From Acanthosepion esculentum (taxonomy: Eukaryota; Mollusca; Cephalopoda; Sepiida; Sepiidae), in contig OZ038496.1 in assembly GCA_964036315.1 (NCBI GenBank), forward strand, positions 17,398,033 to 17,462,032: a stretch of DNA of 64,000 bases. Reading direction: 5' to 3'. The notes beneath the pieces were generated by a model that saw only the letters and a program-made list of their open reading frames with translations, did not search any database and was not told where the DNA came from. The position numbers were made by a program, and so were the translations under genes. Below are positions 9,684 through 19,375 of this stretch, piece by piece; the first letter of the stretch is position 1; each line of letters opens with the position of its first letter.

Positions 9684-9895
9684 TATAAAGGCACCTTACA
9701 CTTATGTTAATAAGATAGAACAATTCCTGTTTGGAAATTTACATATAATCATGAGTTTATCATATCAGATCTCGGCCCAATAGTTTTGCATGAACTTTTT
9801 TTGGCTTCAAGTTTAATGCGGTGTATCATCTGTTACATGGCACCTACAAAAATGCAACAACTTATTTTCCAATCTTTGAGATTCATAGACACCGT
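9684..9895. repeat. direct repeat, left copy
   Basis: Closely similar to 10578-10797, about 890 bp away in the same orientation. Shared blocks include ATTAATAAGATAGAACAATT-like and AACTTATTTTCCAAT. The pair brackets the LINE-A fragment at 9896-10395. Confidence 0.65.
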
Positions 9896-10395
9896 CCCAG
9901 AAAATTTGTTCTCATCAGACTCCATTTTGCACAATTGCAAATCTACCATTTGCCCATACATTGAATACTGCCGCTATATCTGGTTTGGCGCTCTTGCAAT
10001 TCCCCTTGAGGTTCTTGACAATATCTAAAGAAGAATCTGTAATCGGTCCTGACTTGGCATCTCGACTTCAGTCACTTTCTCACCAATGTGGTGTGGCTTT
10101 CTTCTACATTTTCTACAAATATTTTCTTGGCAACTTCTATGAAGAGCTTTTTTCCCTGGTACCCTGACTACATGAATTTAAGCATGCTACTAGATTGGCA
10201 ACTAGGATCCACCTGTTTACTGTTGAAATAGCTAAATACAACTGTCAGTTCTACTCCAACAGTTTCCTTTTTGCACTTCCCTCCTGTAGAATTCCCTTCC
10301 ATTTACTTGCTTCTCTGAATTACAATCTTCAAAAATTTAAATGCAATGTCAATCACCATCTTGGCGCTACCTAGACAAGAGATTAAAGTCATGAG
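9896..10395 (+). mobile_element. LINE-A fragment, plus strand
   Basis: Plus-strand frames give ENLFSSDSILHNCKSTICPY, IGPDLASRLQSLSHQ, FYKYFLGNFYEELFSLVP and YNLQKFKCNVNHHL. These are the standard LINE-A ORF2 C-terminal blocks in order, with one frameshift near 10020 and a stop near 10168. It lacks the 3' UTR and poly-A, so it is truncated at both ends. Confidence 0.7.
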
Positions 10396-10577
10396 CAGCA
10401 GGTAACGTGTTCCTCATTACGTCATGTATCTGATTTAAAATTCCAACTCCATTGAACATGTAAAGAAAATCAGTGTGTACAACAGTTGAAGAATGTCTCT
10501 TACAACCAAGATGCAAACATGAGTTCAAGTAAATCAGTGCTTATTAATTTTGTAACATTTCCAGACATTTTCAACTT

Positions 10578-10797
10578 GGCCTGTAAAGGCAACTTATACT
10601 TACATTAATAAGATAGAACAATTTCCGCTTGGAAATTTGCATATTATCATGACTTTATCATCTCAGATCTTTCATTGTCCCAATAGTTTTGTATGACTGT
10701 TTTTCAGCTTCAAACTGCTTAAAGTGCTATACCTCCTGCTACACAGCACTTAGAAAATGCGATAACTTATTTTCCAATATTCAAGTTTCCTAGACAC
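10578..10797. repeat. direct repeat, right copy
   Basis: Partner of 9684-9895. It ends at TTCCTAGACAC, where the left copy has TTCATAGACACC and passes into LINE-A. Confidence 0.65.
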
Positions 10798-10839
10798 TAC
10801 AGACGAAAGAATACTGATAAATAATCTTAAGTTCTTAAT

Positions 10840-10882
10840 AAAATAAAGGTGACCCAAAACTTTTGCACACCAGTGTAAATGT
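10840..10882 (-). mobile_element. Tc1-like terminal inverted repeat
   Basis: On the minus strand this reads TACACTGGTGTGCAAAAGTT and then TTGGGTCACC, very close to the terminal sequence typical of Tc1-family transposons. No transposase is recognised beside it, so it is an isolated end. Confidence 0.5.
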
Positions 10883-10904
10883 AAGAAGAGGTAGAAGGAA
10901 GTAA

Positions 10905-11200
10905 AAATTATGAAGATAAGGAGGATAGATAACAATTTACCCTTGACTGGAAGAGGTTAAGACTGTAGTGTTCAGGAAAGAATCCACAATAATAGTTTCC
11001 TCAACAAATTCATAGTTCCTGTGGAAAAAGCTCTTCATGTTGAATGTCCTGCTCATAGAATACAGAGGAAATGAGGGTGATTTGACTCTATGGACGTAGC
11101 ATATCAAATCCAATCTGTAAATATCTAAACTGGTGAAACTAAAGAGTTGTCAGTAAATATCAAATATTCTTTGTAAGGAAACAGCCAATCTTACTATTAC
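10905..11200 (-). mobile_element. LINE-B fragment
   Basis: Parallel to 1590-1800 and 48385-48600: GATAACAATTTACCCTTGAC, then GAAGAGGTTAAGACTGTAGT, then CATAGAATACAGAGGAAATG. Degraded, minus strand, no poly-T tail present. Confidence 0.5.
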
Positions 11201-11389
11201 CATTACTATTCAAATAATTTCTTACTGAACCAATTAATTATATCTAGGCAGGGAGGTAGATTGTAATCATTCTGTTGTTCATGTCCAGGGATGTCTTGTT
11301 TTGTTTGTATTTAGTACTGCTCAGTTATTTCTCAACACGTTTCCATTGAATTGACCCAGTGATTATTCATTACACCATCTCCACATCCA

Positions 11390-11766
<377 letters not shown>

Positions 11767-11782
11767 TGCAGCAATCCTTCTT

Positions 11783-12185
11783 TCATGCACATTTTCGGCT
11801 ATACATTTAGCCATTTTTAAGGATTATATTTCAAAAAAGGATAAAAATAATGGAAGCCTTATTAATAAAAACAAACAAACCAACACTTAATAATATTATC
11901 TTTGAACATGGACATAATATCTTGACCATGTTTTGAAACAAAAAAATGAAACATTTTATAAAACATATATATAACAAACTATTGCTAATTCTAACAGTTG
12001 AAATATAATCCTTGAAAATGGCTAAATGTATAGCTGAAAGCGCTTGGATAAAAAGAACATTCAGACAGTTTTTATATAATTTATCATCTGAAAAGTAAAA
12101 CATTATTAGATCGCACGAGAAATTATATAAAAAACTAAATAAAAGCACCTTGTCAGTCGTTTTTAATGAAATGTGCATATATATA
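11783..12185. repeat. interspersed repeat family R, copy 1, with internal inverted repeat
   Basis: Bases 11840-12180 match 60145-60470 (shared blocks TATTAATAAAAA, TTGACCATGTTTTGAAA, CACGAGAAATTATATAAAAA). This copy also has an inverted pair: TATACATTTAGCCATTTTTA with AGGATTATATTTCAA at 11797-11833, and its reverse complement at 11996-12038. Family unknown. The minus-strand open frame 11831-12208 has no recognisable homology. Confidence 0.55.
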
Positions 12186-12214
12186 TATATATATATATAC
12201 ACGCACATACTTCA

Positions 12215-12266
<52 letters not shown>

Positions 12267-12555
12267 ATCCATAGACAGACTGTTTCACTGTATCACTGTG
12301 TCTAGACATCTGATTGCTTCAAGCCGGAATTGGAACCTGACTGATTTGGCATCACTCAGAGATTCTACCCCAAAGTTATCATTGCATGGCAGAGCAAAAG
12401 GGAAATTTTAATGTTTTTACTATGTGAAAGACATCAGTAGCTAGGAGAACTCAATTTGAATAGAAGAGCCTTGCATTAGCAGCAGCAGCCACTTTTTATA
12501 AACTCACCCCTTCCTCTCTGAGAGCTGAATCGAATTATTTTGAGAGCATAAATAG

Positions 12556-12598
<43 letters not shown>
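12178..12598. repeat. (TA)n and (GATA)-like tracts with unique sequence between
   Basis: (TA)n at 12178-12200, 12216-12262 and 12558-12598, then GATAGATAGATAGAC. Bases 12263-12557 between them hold nothing I recognise. Confidence 0.8.
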
Positions 12599-12601
<3 letters not shown>

Positions 12602-12619
12602 TGAGATAGATAGATAGAC

Positions 12620-13299
12620 AAATAGTAGCGAACAGAATGGAGGGGATAGACAGATGTGGAAGTAACTGGAGAATCTTATCTGAAATGTGGGACATTATTT
12701 TTATTAACTATCTGTACCTGAAAACCAAAAACCAAAACAATTTGTTATTCGATAATTCTACCAACTTAACCAGTAAACATATGTTTGGCCACTTTTTAAT
12801 AGATCTATAATCTATGCATGAGATTAGCTGCCATTTTTTTAAACATCTGCTTCATTTTAGATTTCAGTGTTGCGATATATTTTAATTAGTCACATTTCAT
12901 CTAAGTTTATCACCTAATCTCCTTGTGAATTCTTGAATTAACCCAATGGTTACAGCTCAGGTTTCATTTCCCAAAGCTTTCTGACACACTATCAATTGTT
13001 GAACTACTGTATATTTCATAAGTATTTTAAAACTGTATAAGGCAGGCAACTTTTCTCTCTGTTAAAAATTTGCCTTTTCTTGGAATTTTGTGTATAAATT
13101 TTTTTCTAAAATTATTTGACAGTGTTTTATATATTGTTCTGATTATTGGCTTTTTTAACTGGTAGATTTGAATTTGGCAGATATATTCTTCAGCCTTCTC
13201 ATATTGTCTCAAGTAATGAGATGAAGTCTTTTTACTATAGTATATATATTTTTCAGGGGTTTTTTTTTCACTGTTTGTTCATGAATTTGGTAGATATAT
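12620..13299. other. no recognisable feature
   Basis: AT-rich, no coding or repeat signal identified. A short minus-strand frame at 13027-13212 is low-complexity and unsupported. Confidence 0.45.
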
Positions 13300-13786
13300 T
13301 AAATGGATGAAAAAGAATAGTGAAATGAAAATGATGAAGAAGAGAGAGAAAGTTAAATGAATGAGAAAGAAGGAAAGAAAAAGATAAAGGAAAGAGAGTC
13401 AAAGAGAGAAGGCCTAAGAAAGAGAGAGAGAGGACGTTAAATGAAAAAGAAAAGAAGACATTAGGAAGATAAATGATAGATGAAGATAAATAAAAGAGTA
13501 AAAAGAGAACAGAAAGAAAATTAAATAAAAGAGAAGGAAAATGAGATGAAAATGATAAAAAGTAGAAGGGGGAGTTGAAGTTAAATAAATGAAAAAAAGA
13601 AATAAAAAGATCAGTGAAAGAGAGAGAGAAGAAAAAGGTAAGAATTATAATGATGGGGGAGAGAGATAAAGTTAAATAAAAAAGAAAGAAATGAAAAACA
13701 TGAATGAAAAAGAAAGAAAAGAAAGAGATTAAAGGGAACAGAAGAAATAAAGAAGGTAAATGAAAGAGAGAGATGAGAAAATTAAG

Positions 13787-13820
<34 letters not shown>

Positions 13821-14668
13821 GGTTAAATGTAAGAAAAGGAAGAAATAAAAAGATAAATGACAGAGAGTAGAAGAGAAAGTGAAATGAGAAAGATATTGAA
13901 AGATATTGAAGAGAAAGAGAGAGAGGAAATGATAAAGAAGATGAAGAGAGAGATGAATTTAAATGAAAGTGTGAGAAAGAAATGACAGAAAAATAAATGA
14001 AAGAGAAAAGAAGAACTGACAATGATAAATGAAAGAGAAGGCGGGAAATAAATGAAAGAGTAAGGAAGAACTGACAATAATAAATGAAAAAGAAAGAAAT
14101 GGCAGAAAAATAAATGAAAGAGTAAAGAAGAACTGACAATAATAAATGAAAAAGAAAGAAATGGCAGAAAAATAAATGAAAGAGTAAAGAAGAACTGACA
14201 ATAATAAATGAAAAAGAAGGAAATGGCAGAAAAATAAATGAAAGAGTAAAGAAGAACTGACAATAATAAATGAAAAAGAAAGAAATGGCAGAAAAATAAA
14301 TGAAAGAGAAAAGAAGAACTGACAATGATAAATGAAAAAGAAGGCGGGAAATAAATGAAAGAGTAAAGAAGAACTGACAATAATAAATGAAAAAGAAAGA
14401 AATGGCAGAAAAATAAATGAAAGAGAAAAGAAGAACTGACAATGATAAATGAAAGAGAAGGCGGGAAATAAATGAAAGAGTAAGGAAGAACTGACAATAA
14501 TAAATGAAAAAGAAAGAAATGGCAGAAAAATAAATGAAAGAGAAATGAAGAACTGACAAAAATGAATGAAAGAGAAAGAGAAGGCAGGAAAATAAGTGAA
14601 AGAGAAAAGAAGAACTGACAATGATAAATGAAAATGAAAGAGAAGGCAAGAGAATAAATGAAAGAGAA
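13300..14668. repeat. purine-rich minisatellite, left arm (62-bp period core)
   Basis: A/G-rich plus strand throughout. From about 13980 a regular 62-bp unit is visible (GGCAGAAAAATAAATGAAAG at 14101, 14163, 14225, 14287), each made of two ~31-bp subunits ending in AAGAACTGACAAT-like. The left part (13300-13980) is a degenerate GA-rich extension. Long Ser/Phe-rich frames on the minus strand are translations of this repeat and not genes. The array is interrupted at 14668/14669 by an LTR element and resumes at 17348. Confidence 0.85.
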
Positions 14669-14799
14669 TGTTGTAAACTATAATTAGAAGAATTCACAAC
14701 TATTTCTCTAGTCGTCTAGTCTTCAAGGTCAGGCTTAATTTAGCCTCCAGCTGTATCGACTGCTATTTATATGCTGGATATTTGCATATGAATCCAACA
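14669..14799 (-). repeat. LTR (3' LTR in element orientation)
   Basis: 131 bp. On the minus strand it begins TGTTGGATTC, carries a TATA-like CATATAAATAGC and ends TTTACAACA. Just inside, the minus strand has a run of A followed by GTGGGGTAGAA, a good polypurine tract abutting the LTR. Confidence 0.85.
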
Positions 14800-14950
14800 T
14801 TCTACCCCACATTTTTTTTTGACATTATAAATTTGTAATACTTTATTTTGGTAAACGAAATAGAATGCAGTTTCAAAAAAACTTAACCAAATTAATTCAA
14901 TTAATTTTTAGTGCTGAATACCGAATCATTTAGGTTCTTTGGTGATACAC

Positions 14951-15440
14951 TTAGAGCACCTTACAGGATTTGTGGACACATTTTTGCAGTGTTTGGGCTA
15001 GGAGAGTTACAGGTTCAAGTTCAGTTGAATCATTGGACACTGATTGCATGACAATATCTTCTGATTTTGGTATGCTATTTCCATCCAAATCCGGTATAGA
15101 GCTATTTGAGACAAAGGTAACTGCTTCAGGATTGGAAATTGTCCTTCCCTCCCCAGCAGGAGTGAGATGACATAGAGAAACAGTACTTTCTTTTCCATTT
15201 GGTAAACTAACAAGAGCGTGATCAGGATTCACCTGAATGAGCTTAACTTCTCATACAGTAGGTTCATACTTGTCGTTCTGAATGTAGTTTCTCATTAGCC
15301 ATTTCCCAGGAATCATCAACCACAAAAAGAGGAGGTAGATTTTCAGAGATAAGAAAACATCTACTCATGAGGAGTACAATTTCTGGCTATATACAGTAAG
15401 GAACAAATTGAGTGGAGAGCATCAGATGAAATGGTTTCAA
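14951..15440 (-). pseudogene. integrase C-terminal part
   Basis: The minus-strand frame 14951-15232 includes NPDHALVSLPNGKESTVSLC and HLTPAGEG, the pattern found at the C-terminus of mollusc gypsy integrases. Further 5', pieces such as DALHSICSLLYIARNCTPHE (ending in a stop) continue the integrase. A 290-bp SINE separates this part from the catalytic region at 15740-16260. Confidence 0.6.
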
Positions 15441-15444
15441 CTGA

Positions 15445-15735
15445 TGCACAAGTACGGTGGAGTAATGGATAGAGGCTCGGTCTGAGGAATCGGTGAGCTG
15501 ATTTCAAATTCCAGTTGGATCCATTACATTCACTTACATGCTAATACCCTTGGGAAAGGTATGAATCCTCTTCTTCTCCCCCCAGCTATGGGTAAATAGC
15601 AGTACAGACCTTGTTCTATAGTCTTGGATAGCAACTGGTCTACCGCAGAAAGAAATGGCAACCTACTGCAGAAAAAAAAACTGTCTTGTCAGTCATGTAT
15701 CGAAAGATGCATGATCACCTAAGCATGGCACATAA
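15445..15735 (+). mobile_element. tRNA-derived SINE nested in integrase
   Basis: Head GGTGGAGTAATGGATAGAGG resembles the A-box region of 11608-11668, and a degraded B box (GATTTCAAATTCCAG) follows. The body carries CCCCAGCTATGGGTAAATAGC and CTTGGATAGCAACTGGTCTA, then CAACCTACTGCAGAAAAAAA and GTCAGTCATGTATCGAAAGA. It is the most complete SINE copy in the window and matches the copy at 3460-3790. Known cephalopod SINEs are tRNA-derived, which supports the organism guess. Confidence 0.7.
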
Positions 15736-15739
15736 CTGA

Positions 15740-16260
15740 CTGAGTGGTCATCCTCCACAGTGTTCCATTCAGCATCTCCACTTGACTGTTTACCTGTGGG
15801 TTTTATGCCATAGATCTACTAGTAGCTATTCCGTTCTCTTGAAAACATCTTAACTTCTCTGACATAAAACTAGTTCCTCTCTCAGTATATATATAACTGG
15901 CATACCAAATATGCAAAATAACTTACTTAAGTCAATACAGTAAGAGTGAGCATGTCCCTACACACAAAAGCAAATGACAAATGACTATATTCATCATTAA
16001 TAGTCAATAAATACTTGTATCCTTCTCGATTTGAAGGAAGCGGTCCCTTGAAATCTATATTCAATCTTTCGAAGGGTTGAGTGGCTTTGATTAATTTACT
16101 TCCTTCTCTCACAAATCTTGGCTTTTCTATGGCACACACATTACATTTTTCAGTTATTCTCTTTACTTCCTATGTTGAGTAGGACAAATTTCTCAACCTG
16201 ATAAAGTGTATCATTCTTGGTGCTCCAGGATGACATAGATTATATAATTCTTTAAAGTCG
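15740..16260 (-). pseudogene. integrase zinc-binding and core fragment
   Basis: On the minus strand an HHCC-type zinc-binding region is visible: CHPGAPRMIHFIR, then EKCNVCAIEKPRF. It is followed by QPFERLNIDFKGPLPS, which contains the first catalytic Asp (NIDFKGPLP), in the open frame 15927-16139. Downstream, SQVEMLNGTLWR contains the region of the catalytic Glu. Stops and frameshifts separate these blocks. It sits about 100 bp from the gag zinc knuckle, so the RT region is deleted. Confidence 0.75.
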
Positions 16261-16379
16261 ATATTTACAACAGAAATGCAATGTACTTTTGTTAACACAT
16301 CTGGGCATGCGTTTTTGATGCCTGGTCAATATCTGATATGATACTTGTAAGTGGAAAGTTCAATTCGTTAGTGATAGAT

Positions 16380-17100
16380 TTTGTCATTTTTAGTCCTCAG
16401 AGCTTTCAAATGACAGACTTTAGTGAAATGGCCTTCCTTCTTGCAATTGTAGCAACTCATTCCTCAAGCTGGATACTTGCTTCTAAGGTACCTAGTGCCT
16501 CTGCAGAAAAAGCACCTTTCTTTTAAAAAGGGATTTGCTTGCAGAAGATGTCTGAGAGTTCTCCTCCTTTTGGTTTTCCTCTTGCTGAGAAGTTAAAATG
16601 TTAGTCTGGGATTCTGATACTGATGCCGCTTGATAACTTTTTGGGGTACCAGCAGAATAGGCTTCAGAATTTAGGATAGCCATTTCCACAATTCACACTT
16701 GATTTCCAGCTTCTGTGAGAGTGATCATTTTGGTTTCAAGAAGTCTCTGGCAAATAGGAGGTTCAGATAACCCAGAGATAAAGGCATCTCTAACAGCTTC
16801 CTCTTTGTAAACTTGAGCGGTAACATTTTGAATTAACAGTCTTTCACCAGGGCATGCAATGCTTGAAGATATTGATCCAAGGTTTCTCTAGCCTGTAGAG
16901 TTCATGTTGCAAGTACATGCTTGGCATATATATCTCTCATTTTTCTTGGACAAAAGCTCTCTTTAGAATGTTAATAGCTTCTTCAAAGTGTGTACATTCA
17001 CTGAACAGTTTTTATACATCAGACAATGCATAATTTATAAGAATATCCAATTCCTCACCTTCAATATGCTTGAGGAAATTTTAAAATGTTCAGTCTCAAT
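16380..17100 (-). pseudogene. gag fragment with CCHC zinc knuckle
   Basis: The minus strand encodes AFISGLSEPPICQRLLETKM, a typical gypsy gag capsid motif, then the 65-codon frame 16492-16689. In the next frame follows CYNCKKEGHFTKVC, a perfect C-X2-C-X4-H-X4-C zinc knuckle. It is preceded by a degenerate one (CFFCRGTRYLRSKY, where His and the last Cys are Tyr). Multiple stops interrupt the region 5' of it. Gag would form the virus-like particle; this copy cannot. Confidence 0.7.
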
Positions 17101-17211
17101 GATTTCATGTTTTCAGTGCCCCAGGGGTTTTACTATGTAGATCTATAATTTTAGGTTTTAGTATGCTGTCCACATTGATATCCAGAGCAAAAACATTAGT
17201 GGTTAATAGAA

Positions 17212-17347
17212 TGTTGTAAACTATAATTAGTTAGAAGTATTCACTACTATTTCACTAGTAGTATAGTCTTCAAGGTCAGGATTAGTTTAGACAGCCAGCT
17301 GTATCAACTGCTGTTTATATGGTAGAGATTTTCATATGAATACAACA
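17212..17347 (-). repeat. LTR (5' LTR in element orientation)
   Basis: 136 bp, similar to 14669-14799 with small indels (an extra TTAG near the start on the plus strand). No canonical TGG-starting primer-binding site follows it on the minus strand (sequence TTCTATTAACC). Confidence 0.85.
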
Positions 17348-18630
17348 GAGAAAAGAAGAACTGGCAATGATAAATGAAAAAGAAAGGAGGCAGGAAAATA
17401 AATGAAATAGAAAAGTAGAACTGTCAATGATAAATGAAAGAGAAAAGAAGAAATGTCAATAATATATGAAAAAGAAAGAGAAAAGAACTGACAATGATAT
17501 TGAAAAAGGAAGAGATGGCAGGAAAATAAATGAAAGACAAAAGAAGAACTGACAATGAATAATGAAAGAGAAAAGAAGAACTGACAATGATATTGAAAAA
17601 GAAAGAGATGGTAGGAAAATAAATGAAAGAGAAACAAAGATTTGACAATGATAAATGAAAGAGAAAAGAAGAACTGACAATGATATTGAAAAAGAAAGAG
17701 ATGGTAGGAAAATAAATGAAAGAGAAACAAAGATTTGACAATGATAAATGAAAGAGAAAAGAAGAACTGACAATGATATTGAAAAAGAAAGAGATGGTAG
17801 GAAAATAAATGAAAGAGAAACAAAGATTTGACAATGATAAATGAAAGAGAAAAGAAGAACTGACAATGAATAATGAAAGAGAAAAGAAGTACTGACAATG
17901 ATATTGAAAAAGAAAGAGATGGTAGGAAAATAAATGAAAGAGAAACAAAGATTTGACAATGATAAATGAAAGAGAAAAGAAGAACTGACAATGAATAATG
18001 AAAGAGAAAAGAAGAACTGACAATGATATTGAAAAAGAAAGAGATGACAGGAAAATAAATGAAAGAGAAACAAAGATTTGACAATGATAAATGAAAGAGA
18101 AAAGAAGAACTGACAATGAATAATGAAAGAGAAAAGAAGAACTGACAATGATATTGAAAAAGAAAGAGATGACAGGAAAATAAATGAAAGAGAAACAAAG
18201 ATTTGACAATGATAAATGAAAGAGAAAAGAAGAACTGACAATGAATAATGAAAGAGAAAAGAAGAACTGACAATGATATTGAAAAAGAAAGAGTTGGTAG
18301 GAAAATAAATGAAAGAAAAACAAAGATTTGACAATGATAAATGAAAGAGAAAAGAAGAACTGACAATGAATAATGAAAGAGAAAAGAAGAACTGACAATG
18401 ATATTGAAAAAGAAAGAGATGGTAGGAAAATAAATGCAAGAGAAACAAAGATTTGACAATGATAAATGAAAGAGAAAAGAAGAACTGACAATGATATTGA
18501 AAAAGAAAGAGTTGGTAGGAAAATAAATGAAAGAGAAACAAAGATTTGACAATGATAAATGAAAGAGAAAAGAAGAACTGGCATTGATAAATAAAAAAGA
18601 AAGAGATGGCAGGGAAATAAATGAAAGAGA
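17348..18630. repeat. purine-rich minisatellite, right arm (93/125-bp units)
   Basis: The unit start GGTAGGAAAATAAATGAAAG recurs at 17610, 17703, 17796, 17921 and (as GACAGG) 18046: spacings of 93, 93, 125 and 125 bp. The 125-bp form contains one extra 32-bp subunit (GAACTGACAATGAATAATGA then AAGAGAAAAGAA). Subunits are related to the left arm, but the higher-order period differs. The large minus-strand frames here (up to 573 codons) are low-complexity translations. Confidence 0.9.
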
Positions 18631-19375
18631 AATATGAAAAAAGTTATTATGAAAGAATGTCTCCATGAAGTAAATTGGAAATGATTCAGATATTGAAGAA
18701 AAAGAATAACATGTATGAAGAAGTAGAATTAAACCAACCTTAACAAACATATAGGCATCCATTGAAAAAGAGGTAGTAAAATGAATGCATGAATTTAGAG
18801 AAGAGTGAGAGAGGGAGAGGTTGAGTTTAGCTGTGGTAATAGGAATGTTTATGCTGAAAGGAAATATTAAGAAGGCAGAAGGCAAAGAAAGAGAGTAACA
18901 CTTTTGAGAGGGGAAAATTATAATAGAAAGGAAAGGGAAAACAAAAGAGATTGGTGGGAAGGACAGTGCAGACATCATGGCACCTGACAGACCTTCAATA
19001 TGATATTTTTCAATTCCTGCAACAAAGATGTTTCCAAAGATTCTGACTGTCATTCACTCATTCCTTTATCCATTCTTTGAGAAACACCAGGTGGATTTGT
19101 CTTTTAATAATAGCTTTCTTCAGCAGTGTTCTCTCGAAAACTTACATCTTGAAACAAACAAATCTAACAATTGTTTTCCTATTTAAGGACAATTTAGAAT
19201 TTTAACAATTCATTGCACTTTTAGCACTGCACATTAATATGTAGTTTAATTGCTGAAGTAGTAGATAGAATTATATCTAGATAACTGGAAAGTGTTTGTT
19301 TATCTGTTCAATATACCGTAAAAAATTAAAAAAATCAGGAAATGGAATTAGTAAATACTACATACTTCAAATAAC
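18631..19375. other. no recognisable feature
   Basis: Starts GA-rich and becomes AT-rich. No homology, no repeat family recognised. Confidence 0.45.

Larger units (their letters stand above)
14669..17347 (-). mobile_element. Ty3/gypsy-type LTR retrotransposon, internally deleted
   Basis: Flanked by two direct repeats of 131 bp (14669-14799) and 136 bp (17212-17347), both starting TGTTGTAAAC and ending CAACA, with GAGAA on each side (14664-14668, 17348-17352) as a 5-bp target duplication. The body reads on the minus strand in the order gag with zinc knuckle, then integrase, with protease, reverse transcriptase and RNase H absent. All frames are broken. A SINE is nested inside the integrase. 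The integrase C-terminal style (ALHSICSLLY, then NCTPHE) resembles Mag/C-clade gypsy elements. It is a dead copy inserted into the minisatellite. Confidence 0.85.

Noticed and set aside
14970..15170. Plus-strand 66-codon frame
   Set aside because: Antisense shadow of the integrase C-terminal pseudogene.
17332..19053. 573-codon minus-strand frame (and 386/361-codon overlaps), plus 322/224/220-codon frames at 13729-14697
   Set aside because: All are translations of the purine-rich minisatellite. They are Ser/Phe/Ile/Leu low-complexity, present in all three frames at once, and cross the repeat without domain structure.
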